Shown piece by piece: positions 19,273 to 27,881 of a DNA stretch of 58,289 nucleotides (position 1 is the first letter of the stretch; each line of letters starts with the position of its first letter). The DNA comes from Mycobacteriales bacterium (GTDB taxonomy: Bacteria; Actinomycetota; Actinomycetes; Mycobacteriales; SCTD01), in assembly GCA_030447385.1 (NCBI GenBank), contig JAUJOY010000004.1:130265-188553 (forward strand), given 5' to 3'. A program made the translations under genes and the position numbers. Under the pieces are notes generated by a model. That model saw only the letters and a list, made by a program, of their open reading frames with translations, searched no databases and had not been told where the DNA came from.

Positions 19273-20376
19273 CTAAGACCCCTCGTTAGTCCGCACACGG
19301 TCCGCAAGAATCGGGAGCACTCCGGCCAGAAGTTCGCCCGCGGCCCGTCGGGTGCGGTCCTCCGCGGTCGGCCACAGGTGGGCGTAGGTGTTCAGCGTCG
19401 TGGTCGCCTTTGCGTGCCCGAGAGCCCGCTGGACGGTCACGACGTCGCAGCCCGCGGCGATCAACCCGCTGGCGTAGAAGTGCCGCAGATCGTGCAGCGT
19501 GACGCCGGTGACGCCGGCCCGCGCGCAGGCCTGCCGCCACTGGTGGCCGACCGTGTTCTGGTGCGGCGGCTGACCCGGCGTCGCCTCGAACATCCACCGG
19601 GACGGGTCATCGCCCGGCCGGTGCGCCGCGACGTGCCGGCTGAGCAGCTCGAGCAGCTCGTCGGGCAGGAACACCGACCGCTCGCTGCCGTACTTCGGAG
19701 CGCGCACCTCGACGGCCCCGCCCGGGGCCCGCTGCACCTGCCTGCGCACGAGCAGGACCCGGCGCAGGTAGTCCACGTCGCCGACCTGCAGGCCGGCGGC
19801 CTCACCCAGCCGCAGCCCCGCGAAGGCGGCGAGCGCGACGAGCGCCCGGAAGCGCTCGTCGGCCGCGCCGATGATGGCGCCGACCTGATCGCTTGTGGGC
19901 AGAGCCTCGGCCCGCCGGAGCCGCGGCAGGGTGACCGAGTCGCTGGGGTCGTGGGCGATGACGCGGTCGCGGACGGCCGCCCGCAGCACGGCCCGGACGT
20001 TGTTGACGCGCGTCCGGATGGTCCCCGACGCGAGGCCACGCGTGGTCATCTGCTTGATCCACTGCTCGACGTGGGACCGGCGCAGCTCGGCCAGGGGCAG
20101 CTGCGCGAAGGGCACGCCTGCCGCTGCAAGGTCCATCGCGAGGACGGTGGTGGCCTCCCAGACCTGCCGGGCGGCCCACTCGGCGTAGAAGGTCTCGAAG
20201 GTGACCCGGCCGGCCTTCGGGTCGACGTACTGACCCGTGACGACGCTGGCCGTGACCTCGTCGAGCCAGCGCTGGGCGTCGAGCTTGCGGGCGAAGTGCC
20301 GCGAGTGCTCCTTGTCGGCCGCGTCCCGGTAGCGGGCGCGTCACCGCCCGTCCGGGCGTTTCGCAAGGCTGGCCAC
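19273..20376 (-). pseudogene. Tyrosine site-specific integrase, nonsense mutation in codon 12
   Basis: The C-terminal catalytic domain is intact, with Arg in FAGLRLGEAAGLQVGDVD, then HDLRHFYASGLI, the HxxH/R box RALGHAKATTTLNTYAHLW and the nucleophile Tyr. The SAM-like core-binding domain precedes it. The natural start appears to be GTG 20376, which has GGGAGG 7 nt upstream and encodes VASLAKRPDGR. The next codon is TGA (20343-20341) where relatives have Trp (TGG), after which RARYRDAADKEHSRHFARKL continues in frame. Restarting at ATG 20136 gives 287 aa but loses the arm-binding N-terminus. The gene lies next to attL. It is most likely inactive, unless the stop is read through or is a sequencing error. 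Confidence 0.85.
19288..19306 (+). repeat. Left arm-type repeats (GTCCGCA pair)
   Basis: AGTCCGCA (19288-19295) and GGTCCGCA (19299-19306) are direct repeats 11 bp apart, just inside the putative attL and within the 3' end of the integrase gene. An equivalent pair lies just inside attR. They may be integrase arm-binding sites; this is inferred from position and symmetry. Confidence 0.5.
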
Positions 20377-20666
20377 GGCGGGACCTCCCGTTGCTGTGCC
20401 GGTGTTGGAGTGTGCGGCGCGATTCGTCCAGCGTCCAGCCCATGGAGCAGCTCAAGGCGCGAGAGCAGCGCGCGTACGTTCCGCCAGGCCCTGAGGTGCG
20501 GGGGAGTGTCCGAACGGGGCAGGGGGCAGGGTCGTCTTCTTGAGCGGCTTCGCCGGCAAGGTCCTGAGCCTTCTGACCCGAGCGTCCGGGGACCGCTGAG
20601 TTGACGCCGCCAGAGGTCCCTCAAGCAGGCCGATCGGGCGTACACTGAGGGCGCTCTCCAGCTCGC

Positions 20667-21551
20667 GTGGCTGGGATGCACGTCAAGAAGCTGGCGCGCA
20701 GGGCCGGGATCTGGGATCCCGCCAAGGTGGTCCCCCTTGACCGGAGTGACCTGCATCCGTCGCGTGACGGGGAAGCGAAGCGCCGCAGCTTGAGCCTGAT
20801 CACCAACGCCAGTACGCACGGTCCGGGTGATGCCCGCGTTCTCACCTCCGCCGGGGCCCTGCAGGCTCTGGGCCTGATCGACCTGTCCACCGAGACGAGC
20901 GGGTCGTTTCTGCTCCGGGTGTGCGAGCTGGTGAAGATCGTCGTGCCCGGTGCGCAGGAGGTCTCCGTGTCGCTGCTGCAAGGCGGCAAGGCGAGCACGC
21001 CGGCTTCCACGGGGCCGCTTGCCACGACCTTGGATGAGCAGCAGTACCAGATCGGGCACGGCCCGTGCCTTGCCGCCGCTGAGGGTGGTGAGGTCCAGCG
21101 CATAGATGACCTGCGCAACGAGCCGCGCTGGCCGGACTACTTGCGGCGGGCGGTCGATGTTGGGCTCGGCAGCTCGCTGTCCATCCCGGTGCCCGTCCAG
21201 ACAGGGGTGGCGGCGGCCTTGAACCTGTACAGCACAACTGCGAGGGCCTTCACCGCCGAGGATGTCGAGACGGCGCAGAACTTCGCTGCCTACGCCGGCG
21301 TCGCTTTCGGCAACCTGCAGGCCGTGCAGACGAGCAAGCAGCTCGCTGAGCAGCTGCGTACAGCGATGGAGTCGCGCGCGGTGATCGAGCAGGCGAAGGG
21401 CGTGCTGATGGCTGGGCGCCGGTGCTCCGCGGCCGACGCCTTCACCATCCTCGTCGAGCTGTCCCAGACGACGAACAAGAAGCTCCGTGTCGTCGCGCAG
21501 AGCGTCGTCGACGCCACCTCGGACGGCCTAGGTCGCGAAGACCCGCCGTAA
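20667..21551 (+). CDS. GAF-ANTAR putative RNA-binding antiterminator
   Basis: The 294-aa protein has a GAF sensor domain at about residues 55-215 (SAGALQALGLIDLSTETSGS, QIGHGPCLAAAEGGEVQRID, SLSIPVPVQTGVAAALNLYS). A C-terminal ANTAR domain follows (RTAMESRAVIEQAKGVLMAG, CSAADAFTILVELSQTTNKK). ANTAR domains bind paired stem-loops in nascent RNA and prevent termination; the GAF ligand is unknown. The N-terminal 40 residues are basic. GTG 20667 and ATG 20676 are both possible starts; neither has a convincing ribosome-binding site. It is the first cargo gene of the island and is intact. Confidence 0.85.
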   Translation: MAGMHVKKLARRAGIWDPAKVVPLDRSDLHPSRDGEAKRRSLSLITNASTHGPGDARVLTSAGALQALGLIDLSTETSGSFLLRVCELVKIVVPGAQEVSVSLLQGGKASTPASTGPLATTLDEQQYQIGHGPCLAAAEGGEVQRIDDLRNEPRWPDYLRRAVDVGLGSSLSIPVPVQTGVAAALNLYSTTARAFTAEDVETAQNFAAYAGVAFGNLQAVQTSKQLAEQLRTAMESRAVIEQAKGVLMAGRRCSAADAFTILVELSQTTNKKLRVVAQSVVDATSDGLGREDPP

Positions 21552-21675
21552 GCAGGTGCCGGCGGCAGTCCGGTCCGTGACCTGGCGCTCCCACCCTTCG
21601 GTGGTCCGCATGGGGGAGCGCCCCGCCAGTCCGTTGACCGTGGGTTGCCCGCCCTGCCGTGGGTAGGGGCCGCCC

Positions 21676-22371
21676 ATGCAGCCGCTACCCGAGGTCCGCG
21701 CGGCCGCTGATGCGCTCGCCGCACTCACCGGTGACCTGGACGTGCTGCGTGGGTTGGAGATCCTGTCCGAGGCCGCGGTGGCGCTGATCCCGTCGGTCAT
21801 CGGCGTCAGCCTCACGATCGTCGTCGATGATGAGCCGTTCACCGTGACCGCAACAGATGAGGCCACCGCCGCTGTTGATGCTGTGCAGTACCTGGACGGC
21901 GGTCCCTGCCTGGATGCGGCAACCGATCAGGACGCGATCATGGTCGGGGACCTCCTCGACGAGGAGCGCTGGCAGCTCTACCGGCACGCCGCATCGGCAA
22001 GCGGTGTCCGGGCGTCGCTGTCGCTACCGCTGGGCGGCGCCGGCGGCCCGATCCCCGGCGCGATCAACCTTTACGCCTCCGAGCCGGATGCCTTCAAGGG
22101 CAAGGAAAAATTGCTCGCCGAGGCGTTTCAGACCTCGGCGAAGGACTTCATCACCAACGCCGACCTGTCGTTCATGACGCGTGAGGCGGCCCGGCGCCTG
22201 CCTGAGCAGATGGAAGACAAAGCCAAGGTCGACCAAGCCACCGGGATGCTGTCGGTGATGCTCGGCTGGTCACCGGACGAAGCAAGGACCCGCCTCCGAT
22301 CCGCAGCAGGCAAGGCCGGGACGCCTGTCGCCAAGGTCGCTGACCTGCTGATCACAATGACGACCGCGTAG
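21676..22371 (+). CDS. Second GAF-ANTAR-type regulator, divergent
   Basis: The 231-aa protein repeats the architecture of its neighbour. It has a GAF domain (QYLDGGPCLDAATDQDAIMV, ASLSLPLGGAGGPIPGAINLY) and a C-terminal ANTAR-like helical domain (EQMEDKAKVDQATGMLSVML, WSPDEARTRLRSAAGKAG). The ANTAR part is less canonical than that of the first copy. It begins at ATG 21676, 125 nt after the first gene. The two look like an ancient duplication within the island, perhaps sensing related signals. Confidence 0.78.
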   Translation: MQPLPEVRAAADALAALTGDLDVLRGLEILSEAAVALIPSVIGVSLTIVVDDEPFTVTATDEATAAVDAVQYLDGGPCLDAATDQDAIMVGDLLDEERWQLYRHAASASGVRASLSLPLGGAGGPIPGAINLYASEPDAFKGKEKLLAEAFQTSAKDFITNADLSFMTREAARRLPEQMEDKAKVDQATGMLSVMLGWSPDEARTRLRSAAGKAGTPVAKVADLLITMTTA

Positions 22372-22409
22372 CGCTGCCCGGAACGGCTCCCCTCTGTGTC
22401 AAGAGGGGG

Positions 22410-22700
22410 CTGTCGGGCGAGCGCTGGAAGGCGCTGGAGCAGGCGGGCGCGCGACCGTTGCGACGAGGAGCTTGGGCGTAGCCTGGGTCGCGGCGGGTCC
22501 GGGAAGTGACTTTTCCGAAGTGCTGGCCATCGGGGATCGGTCAGCCGCGCTGGACTTTGTAGCCGCTCCCGAGTGTCCTCCCGGGCCAGCTGCCTTGCGT
22601 TCGGCGTCGGCAGCCAATGTCCGGGTAGACCGCGTCGGACAGGCGGCGCTTCAGGCAGCGCAGCACCGGGTGGCTGTTCTTGCGCATCGTGGCGCTGAGC
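22410..22700 (-). pseudogene. Decayed 3' end of an IS110-family transposase
   Basis: On the minus strand, MRKNSHPVLRCLKRRLSDAVY (split here for brevity as MRKNSHPVLRC and LKRRLSDAVY) resembles the C-terminal block of actinobacterial IS110 transposases (type ALRCLKRRLSDVVYR). A second frame nearby reads PGGHSGAATKSSAADRSPM and STSEKSLPGPAAT, like the tail of the same proteins. The pieces are in different frames, and the N-terminal RuvC-like domain is absent. I read this as a relic of an insertion that struck the island. Recognition is from memory of the family, so confidence is moderate. Confidence 0.45.
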
Positions 22701-23092
22701 CGGGAAGGTGTCGATGCCGAACACGCGCCGGCCCCCGGACCAGAGGTCGAAGGAACAGCAGGCGGTCCTCGGGGTCGTCGCCGCCTTAAGTGGCGCCCAT
22801 CCATGTGTTCTCGGCGACCGAGAACCGAGTCTCAGATCGAAATTCTCCGGACCTGGTGCTCTGGCATGGCGAAGAGCGCACCCGGACGGAGGCGGTCATC
22901 GCGGCTACGAGCCACCTGGTCCGGCTCCGGTAGCGGCTGGCCGTACCGCGGACAGGTCGCCGGGGAGCGACGTTGACGAGGATTAGCCCCGAGCACCATG
23001 CGATGCCGACGTGCGCCGGCGAAAACCTGGTTCGGCTTCGCGTCTCCGACGCGGGGCGACTACGGGGCCGTGCAAGCGGGCACAGCAGCGGG
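22701..23092. other. No intact gene; possible coding remnant
   Basis: No open frame with a start and ribosome-binding site is visible. The plus-strand frame that later becomes the 23093 gene reads plausibly coding text (ENRVSDRNSPDLVLWHGEER, then TEAVIAATSHLVRLR) before a TAG at 22931. This looks like the end of a degraded gene whose family I do not recognise. Confidence 0.4.
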
Positions 23093-23488
23093 ATGACTCC
23101 TTCAGCCCTGTCCTCGCTGACCGACCGCATCGACCCGGACGTCGCCGCTGCGAGCGTCGGGGGCCTGTCCGTCGCCCTCGGCGCACTGGCCGTCGTGGCC
23201 CCCCAGCCGACCGCTTCGGTCTTCGGCCTGCGTACCGGAGGCCCTGCCGTGCCCCTGCTGGTGCGGATGGTCGGCGTGCGCAACGCGATGGGTGGCGTGC
23301 GCACGCTGCAGGCAGACGACAGCGACCGCAGCCGTGCGCTTCAGGCCGGGCTGGTACTGGGCGCGGTCGACGCAAGCGCCGTGCTGCTCGCGGCCCGCCA
23401 GGGCGTGCTCAGCAAGAGGGCGGCGGCCGGGGTGCTCGCGTTGCTGGCGGTGATCGCCGTGCTCGGTGTCGCCGCCGCCCGGGACTGA
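23093..23488 (+). CDS. DUF4267-like small integral membrane protein
   Basis: The 131-aa protein has about four hydrophobic helices (GGLSVALGALAVVAPQPTAS, LQAGLVLGAVDASAVLLAA, AAAGVLALLAVIAVLGVAAA) and the segment VRMVGVRNAMGGVRTL, which resembles the conserved RxxGxRDxxxG region of DUF4267 proteins. Function is unknown. ATG 23093 is chosen because the hydrophobic protein begins there; GCGGG is only a weak ribosome-binding site. It is flanked by degenerate DNA on both sides. Confidence 0.6.
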   Translation: MTPSALSSLTDRIDPDVAAASVGGLSVALGALAVVAPQPTASVFGLRTGGPAVPLLVRMVGVRNAMGGVRTLQADDSDRSRALQAGLVLGAVDASAVLLAARQGVLSKRAAAGVLALLAVIAVLGVAAARD

Positions 23489-24120
23489 GCCCACCGCCCG
23501 CCCGGGACACCTCAGCGCAGCAGCTCGGCCAACACGGAGTCGATCCGGAACGGCGCCTACGGGCGGTCGGAGGCCACTGGCGGGCCACTACGGCAACCGA
23601 GCTGGAAGTGGGCGTCAGAACGGCTCCGGGATGGTCTCAGCGTCGGCGGCCGGGGGGCGGAGTGTGCACTTGCGGCGCCGTGCGTGGGACGCCTACCGCC
23701 AGGACCGACTGCATCCTCGGCCCCCAACCGCGCTTCCTCGACGAGTTGCGCGGTGCGCGCCAAGGCACAGGTGTAGCACCCGCTTCAGACTCGGGGATGC
23801 TCCCGCCTCGCCTGGTCTGAGCATGCCTGCGTTATGCCTTGATCGTTGCCGCCTCTGGGTTTGACCATCCCGTGAGGTTCAGCGGCGGACAGGCGAGCGT
23901 GATGAGCTGGCGCTCTAGCGCATCCGCGTCCTCGCTCACGACCCGCACGCATGTTCCTACGCGGCCCGACGCCGACCGGTTCAGCGGGGTTGGCCCTGAT
24001 GGGTCTGAACGCGCGGCCGTTGAGGGCCGTAAGAACCTGCAACCCAGCGCTCACGCCGGTGCCGAAGTGGCTGATCACCGGCCATGCAGCTCCGAGTTCG
24101 CACCTCCCGACAGGAGCACG
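23489..24120. other. Gene-free stretch in the island
   Basis: About 630 nt in which I find no open frame with coding character and an initiation signal, no clear hairpin terminator and no repeat. It is likely degenerate DNA between two cargo blocks. Confidence 0.4.
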
Positions 24121-24360
24121 ATGCGCACGAAGCTGAGCTACACCGTCCTGACCCTGCTCGTGGCAGGGGCCCGGCCGTCGCCTCCTCCGTCGCCGCATCG
24201 GCAGCCCACCGCTACAACGTCGAGACCGGCAAGGCCAGTGCAAGTTTACCTCCGCGAGCGCGACCGACAACGTCAACGACCCCGCCAAGGAGCACTCGGA
24301 GAACTCCAAGGACGGGATGGACCGCGCCGCCGACCGCAGTCCCGCCATCTCCGGCGACAG
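24121..24360 (+). pseudogene. Frameshifted small secreted-protein gene
   Basis: AGGAG at 24112-24116 precedes ATG 24121, and the frame opens as a signal-peptide start (MRTKLSYTVLTLLVAG). Signal-peptide character then continues in a second frame (AVASSVAASAAHRYNVETGK) and a mature-protein-like sequence in a third (FTSASATDNVNDPAKEHSEN, DGMDRAADRS). Two small indels would join them into one secreted polypeptide. Either the gene has decayed or the sequence has local indel errors. No family is recognised. Confidence 0.45.
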
Positions 24361-24583
24361 CAGCGCCCGCACCTGCGCCCGCCGCATACCCCGCAGCAGC
24401 AGCGCCCCCGGCCCTCACCGACCGGGGGCGCTCGCCCGTCCTCGCCGCCATCCACGCCATGACCTCGAGGGCTGCATCCCGCCCCGTTCTCCTGCTTCGC
24501 TGCAGGCCGGCGAGGCCTTCGAGAGTCGCCGCTCGGCCTGGATCAACGGCGTGATCCGGGGATCAGTGGGGCAGAACCAGCCC

Positions 24584-26530
24584 GTGGACAGTGGTGAACG
24601 AATCATCGCCGGCCGCTACCGGCTCCACGAGCGGCTGGGGTCGGGCGGCATGGGCACGGTGTGGCGGGGCGAGGACGTGGTCCTCGGGCGCCAGGTCGCC
24701 GTCAAGGAGGTCACGTTCCCCCCGGGCGTGAGTGATGAGGCGCTGGACATGCTCCGCGAGCGGACCCGGCGGGAGGCGCGTGCTGCCGCTCAACTCGACC
24801 ACCCCGGCGTCGTCACCGTCCACGACGTCGTCGAGGAGGGCGTCGCGATCTACCTGGTGATGCAGTACGTCCCGGCTCGGACCCTGTCGGAGGTGATCAG
24901 CCGTGACGGTCCGCTGTCACCGCAGCACACGGCACGGGTCGGGCTCGCGGTGCTCGACGCGCTGCGCGCCGCGCACGCGCGCGGCATCGTCCACCGCGAC
25001 GTGAAGCCCTCGAACGTGCTGATGTGCCTGCCCAGCGAGGACGCGGTGTCGCGCGTCGTGCTCACCGACTTCGGGATCGCCTCAGCGCCGGGGGACTCAC
25101 GTCTCACCTCGACGGGGATGGTGCTCGGGTCCCCGGGGTACATCGCCCCGGAGCGCGCACAAGGTGACGTCCCCGTGCCGGCGTCAGACCTGTGGTCGCT
25201 GGGCGCGACCCTGTTCACGGCCGTCGAGGGCCACCCGCCGTACGACGCTGGCGACCCGATGGCCACGCTGACCGCGATCATGGTCGGCGAGCACGCGCCC
25301 TTCGTCCGGGCGGGCCCGCTCGAGCCGGTACTGAGGGGCCTGCTCGAGCGTGACCCCTGCCAGCGGCTCACCGCGGCCGAGGCAGCGTCGTTGCTTGGCG
25401 AGCTCGCGCGATCCTCCGAGGACGCTGCGGCGACGGCGCGCCTCGCTGTGCCTGCCGGCGCGGTGAACCCCGGCGCGTCCGCAGGCACCATCGTGCTCCC
25501 CGTGCCGCCGCGCCCGCCGGTCGTCGACCCGGCCAGTCACGCGGCGCCGACCGCGAACGCCGTCCGGGCAGCCGCTGGACCGGCAGCGGTTTCTCCGGTG
25601 CGCCCACTGCGGCCGCGGTTGCAGCCCCGCCGCCCGAGGCGGCTGCCGTGGGCGGCCGTGGGCGCCGCTGCCGTTCTCGTGCTCGCCGTCCCGCTCGTGC
25701 GCGCTGCGGGCGAGGACTCGGCCCAGCGCGGTGAGAGCCCCCCGGTCTCTCAGGCGTCACCGCAGCCGACGGCGGTCGCACCGGCCCTGCCGCCGCTGCC
25801 CGCCACCGCCAAAAAGCCTGCCGAGCAGCTGCAAGTGACCGTTACCGCCCTTGGTGACCTGGTAGGGCGGGAGGCCGACGCGGCGGGACCGGATGCGGAC
25901 GAGGCGCTCTTCGCTCTGCGCCGGGCGCAGGGGCTGGACGGGGCTCAGCGGCGCTCGGCCGCGATCGTGGCGCAGACACAGGTTGCGGCTTCCGTTTCCG
26001 GGGGCCGCCTGGACGGCCAGGTCGGTCAGCGGCTGCAGGACGTGCTCGCTGCCGTCGCGCGTCCCGAGCGGCTCGTCGACCTGGTCTCCCTCGTCGACGT
26101 CGACGAGGCGGCGATCGGTCCAGGCGGACCGCAGCTGTTCCGACCGCTGTTCGAGCTTGACCACGTGGTGCCGGCGGACCGGACGGCGGCAGCGGCCTCC
26201 GCCCTGGTCGAGATGGTGCGGACCGGCGCGCGGCAAGGACAGCTGAGCCAGGCGTTCGCCATGGCAGCGCTCCCCATGCTCGAACAATTGACGGACCCGG
26301 CGCCCTACCGGGCCCTGCGCACGCTTGTGAGCGACGCCGAGCGCGACCCCCGCAGCGTCGGGCCCGCGCGCCGGCAGGTCCTCGCGTCGCTGCGCGAGAT
26401 GACGACACTGCCGGTGTTCCCGCAGGCCAACAAGGCCCTCGAGCTGCTCGACCTGGCTCGGCAGGACGGCCAGGTGAGCCGGGGGTTCCGCGATCGGGCG
26501 AGCCCAGTCCTTGACGCACTCGTGCGTTGA
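24584..26530 (+). CDS. Membrane Ser/Thr protein kinase (PknB-type) with an unrecognised C-terminal domain
   Basis: The 648-aa protein has a Hanks-type kinase domain at residues 10-275: glycine loop RLGSGGMGTVW, catalytic Lys in VAVKEV (K41), HRDVKPSNVLM, DFGIA and the APER loop end. A Pro/Ala-rich juxtamembrane linker follows. One transmembrane helix (LPWAAVGAAAVLVLAVPLVR) places about 280 residues outside the cell. That domain is mostly helical (LQVTVTALGDLVGREADAAG, QVAASVSGGRLDGQVGQRL); it contains no PASTA repeat and matches no family I know. The start is uncertain (GTG at 24551, 24566 or 24584); 24584 gives the usual short N-terminus. Located in the island and intact. Confidence 0.85.
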   Translation: MDSGERIIAGRYRLHERLGSGGMGTVWRGEDVVLGRQVAVKEVTFPPGVSDEALDMLRERTRREARAAAQLDHPGVVTVHDVVEEGVAIYLVMQYVPARTLSEVISRDGPLSPQHTARVGLAVLDALRAAHARGIVHRDVKPSNVLMCLPSEDAVSRVVLTDFGIASAPGDSRLTSTGMVLGSPGYIAPERAQGDVPVPASDLWSLGATLFTAVEGHPPYDAGDPMATLTAIMVGEHAPFVRAGPLEPVLRGLLERDPCQRLTAAEAASLLGELARSSEDAAATARLAVPAGAVNPGASAGTIVLPVPPRPPVVDPASHAAPTANAVRAAAGPAAVSPVRPLRPRLQPRRPRRLPWAAVGAAAVLVLAVPLVRAAGEDSAQRGESPPVSQASPQPTAVAPALPPLPATAKKPAEQLQVTVTALGDLVGREADAAGPDADEALFALRRAQGLDGAQRRSAAIVAQTQVAASVSGGRLDGQVGQRLQDVLAAVARPERLVDLVSLVDVDEAAIGPGGPQLFRPLFELDHVVPADRTAAAASALVEMVRTGARQGQLSQAFAMAALPMLEQLTDPAPYRALRTLVSDAERDPRSVGPARRQVLASLREMTTLPVFPQANKALELLDLARQDGQVSRGFRDRASPVLDALVR

Positions 26531-26690
26531 CCCGGCACCTGCACGTCGCAATCAACTGCAATGCCCGGATGAAAGAAGCGCAGTCGCCGCTTGACCAAGC
26601 CTGTCGGATCGTTGACGGTCGCAGTCGGAAACAGCATCTCAAGGCGCTGCGCGCCCGGCAGTCGCGCCCGGTCGAACCGCCGCCGGCACG

Positions 26691-27584
26691 TCAGGTGACG
26701 GTGCTGAGCCGGGCGATGATGGCGCCGATGTACTGACGCCGGAAAGCGGTCATCTCCTCGGGGAACGGAGGCAGCAGAAGCGTGCCCGCGGCGGTCAGCC
26801 GATCCGCCTCGTCCAACGCTTCCAGCCAGCGGCGGGCCCGGACGACGTCCTTGCGCTGCAGGCGCAGGTGCAGCGTGGTCTGCTGCTGGTGTCGTCGTGC
26901 CGCCGCAACGGTCTGGTCGAACATCTGTCGGCGGGCGTCGTGGAACTGGCCGTTCGCCGCGTCGACCTGCCGCGCCAGCCCCACCAGGGTGGTCTCGTCC
27001 CGTGACGCGGTGCCGGCGTCGGCAGCGGCGCCGACGCTGAGCAACGTGAGCTGCAGATCCCGGACCAGATCCTCGGTGTGGGCACGGCTGTCGAGCATTG
27101 CCTGCACGTCGATCTCGAGATCGACGTCGATTCCCGCCCGGGTGTCCGGCTCGACGGGCCAGGGTTCGTCGGTCCACAGCTTGACGAGGTCGTCGGGACC
27201 GGCGGTGTCGGTGTGGGCGGAGGCACTGTCCACCTGCGCCCAGACGCGCTTCCCTCCGTCCAGCAGCGCCTCGGCGCCCCAGCTCTCGCTCAGCCGCGCG
27301 ACGAGCGGGAGGCCGCGGCCGCACAGGGACGTCGGGGACGACGGCGACCAGTGCGGCAGGACGTGCGAGCCGTCGGCCACCGCTATCCGCACGCCCTCGC
27401 CCTCGAGCTCGACGGTCAAGGTCATCTCGGTCCGCGCGTGCATGACTGCGTTCGCGACCAGCTCGGTCATGACGAGCACGACGTCCTCGGTCAGGTCCGT
27501 GCGGCCGACCTCGCTGAGGTACTGCCGTACCGCGACCCGTCCAGCGTGCGCGCTGGAGGACGACGGCGGGAGCCGGACCTGCAC
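26691..27584 (-). CDS. RsbW/HATPase_c_2-type regulator with a C-terminal helical domain
   Basis: The 297-aa protein starts at GTG 27584 with AGGAG 6 nt upstream. Residues 1-125 form a GHKL ATPase of the anti-sigma-factor/serine-kinase type: N-box VLVMTELVANAVMHAR, VRIAVADGSHVLPHW and CGRGLPLVARLSESWG. The C-terminal 160 residues are helical and unusual for this family (DVQAMLDSRAHTEDLVRDLQ, RQMFDQTVAAARRHQQQ, VVRARRWLEALDEADRL). It is divergent from the SpoIIE-type phosphatase, a typical partner-switching pair in which phosphatase and kinase oppose each other on an anti-anti-sigma protein. No such STAS protein or sigma factor is in the window. Confidence 0.8.
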   Translation of the reverse strand: MQVRLPPSSSSAHAGRVAVRQYLSEVGRTDLTEDVVLVMTELVANAVMHARTEMTLTVELEGEGVRIAVADGSHVLPHWSPSSPTSLCGRGLPLVARLSESWGAEALLDGGKRVWAQVDSASAHTDTAGPDDLVKLWTDEPWPVEPDTRAGIDVDLEIDVQAMLDSRAHTEDLVRDLQLTLLSVGAAADAGTASRDETTLVGLARQVDAANGQFHDARRQMFDQTVAAARRHQQQTTLHLRLQRKDVVRARRWLEALDEADRLTAAGTLLLPPFPEEMTAFRRQYIGAIIARLSTVT

Positions 27585-27881
27585 GTCTTGCTCCTACTCG
27601 ACGGCCGCTGGACAGGTCGTCGATGCTACGGCCAGCGACGCGGCCACAGCGACCCAACAGGGTGAACCGCCCTGGTGACCCTCGGCGTCCGGCGTCCCCA
27701 AGCAGGGGGCATCGTGGGCGGGCTTCCTGACCGCACAGGCTCGGTGTGCGTCGGCCCCGGCGGCCTCCCGGTCACCCCCAGCCGTAGCCTGGACCCGGGC
27801 CGTGGGCCCGTCCGGTGCCCGGGCCGAACGGCCCGCGACCGCGGGCTGGCCCGAAGCCGGCGGCAACGAGAGGGATCGTCC

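Noticed and set aside
22800-23040. Possible gene reading NRVSDRNSPDLVLWHGEER
   Set aside because: The frame has a stop at 22931 and no initiation signal, and I cannot place it in any family.
24212-24460. Minus-strand 82-aa Ala/Gly-rich frame
   Set aside because: It mirrors the low-complexity end of the decayed secreted gene and lacks a ribosome-binding site.
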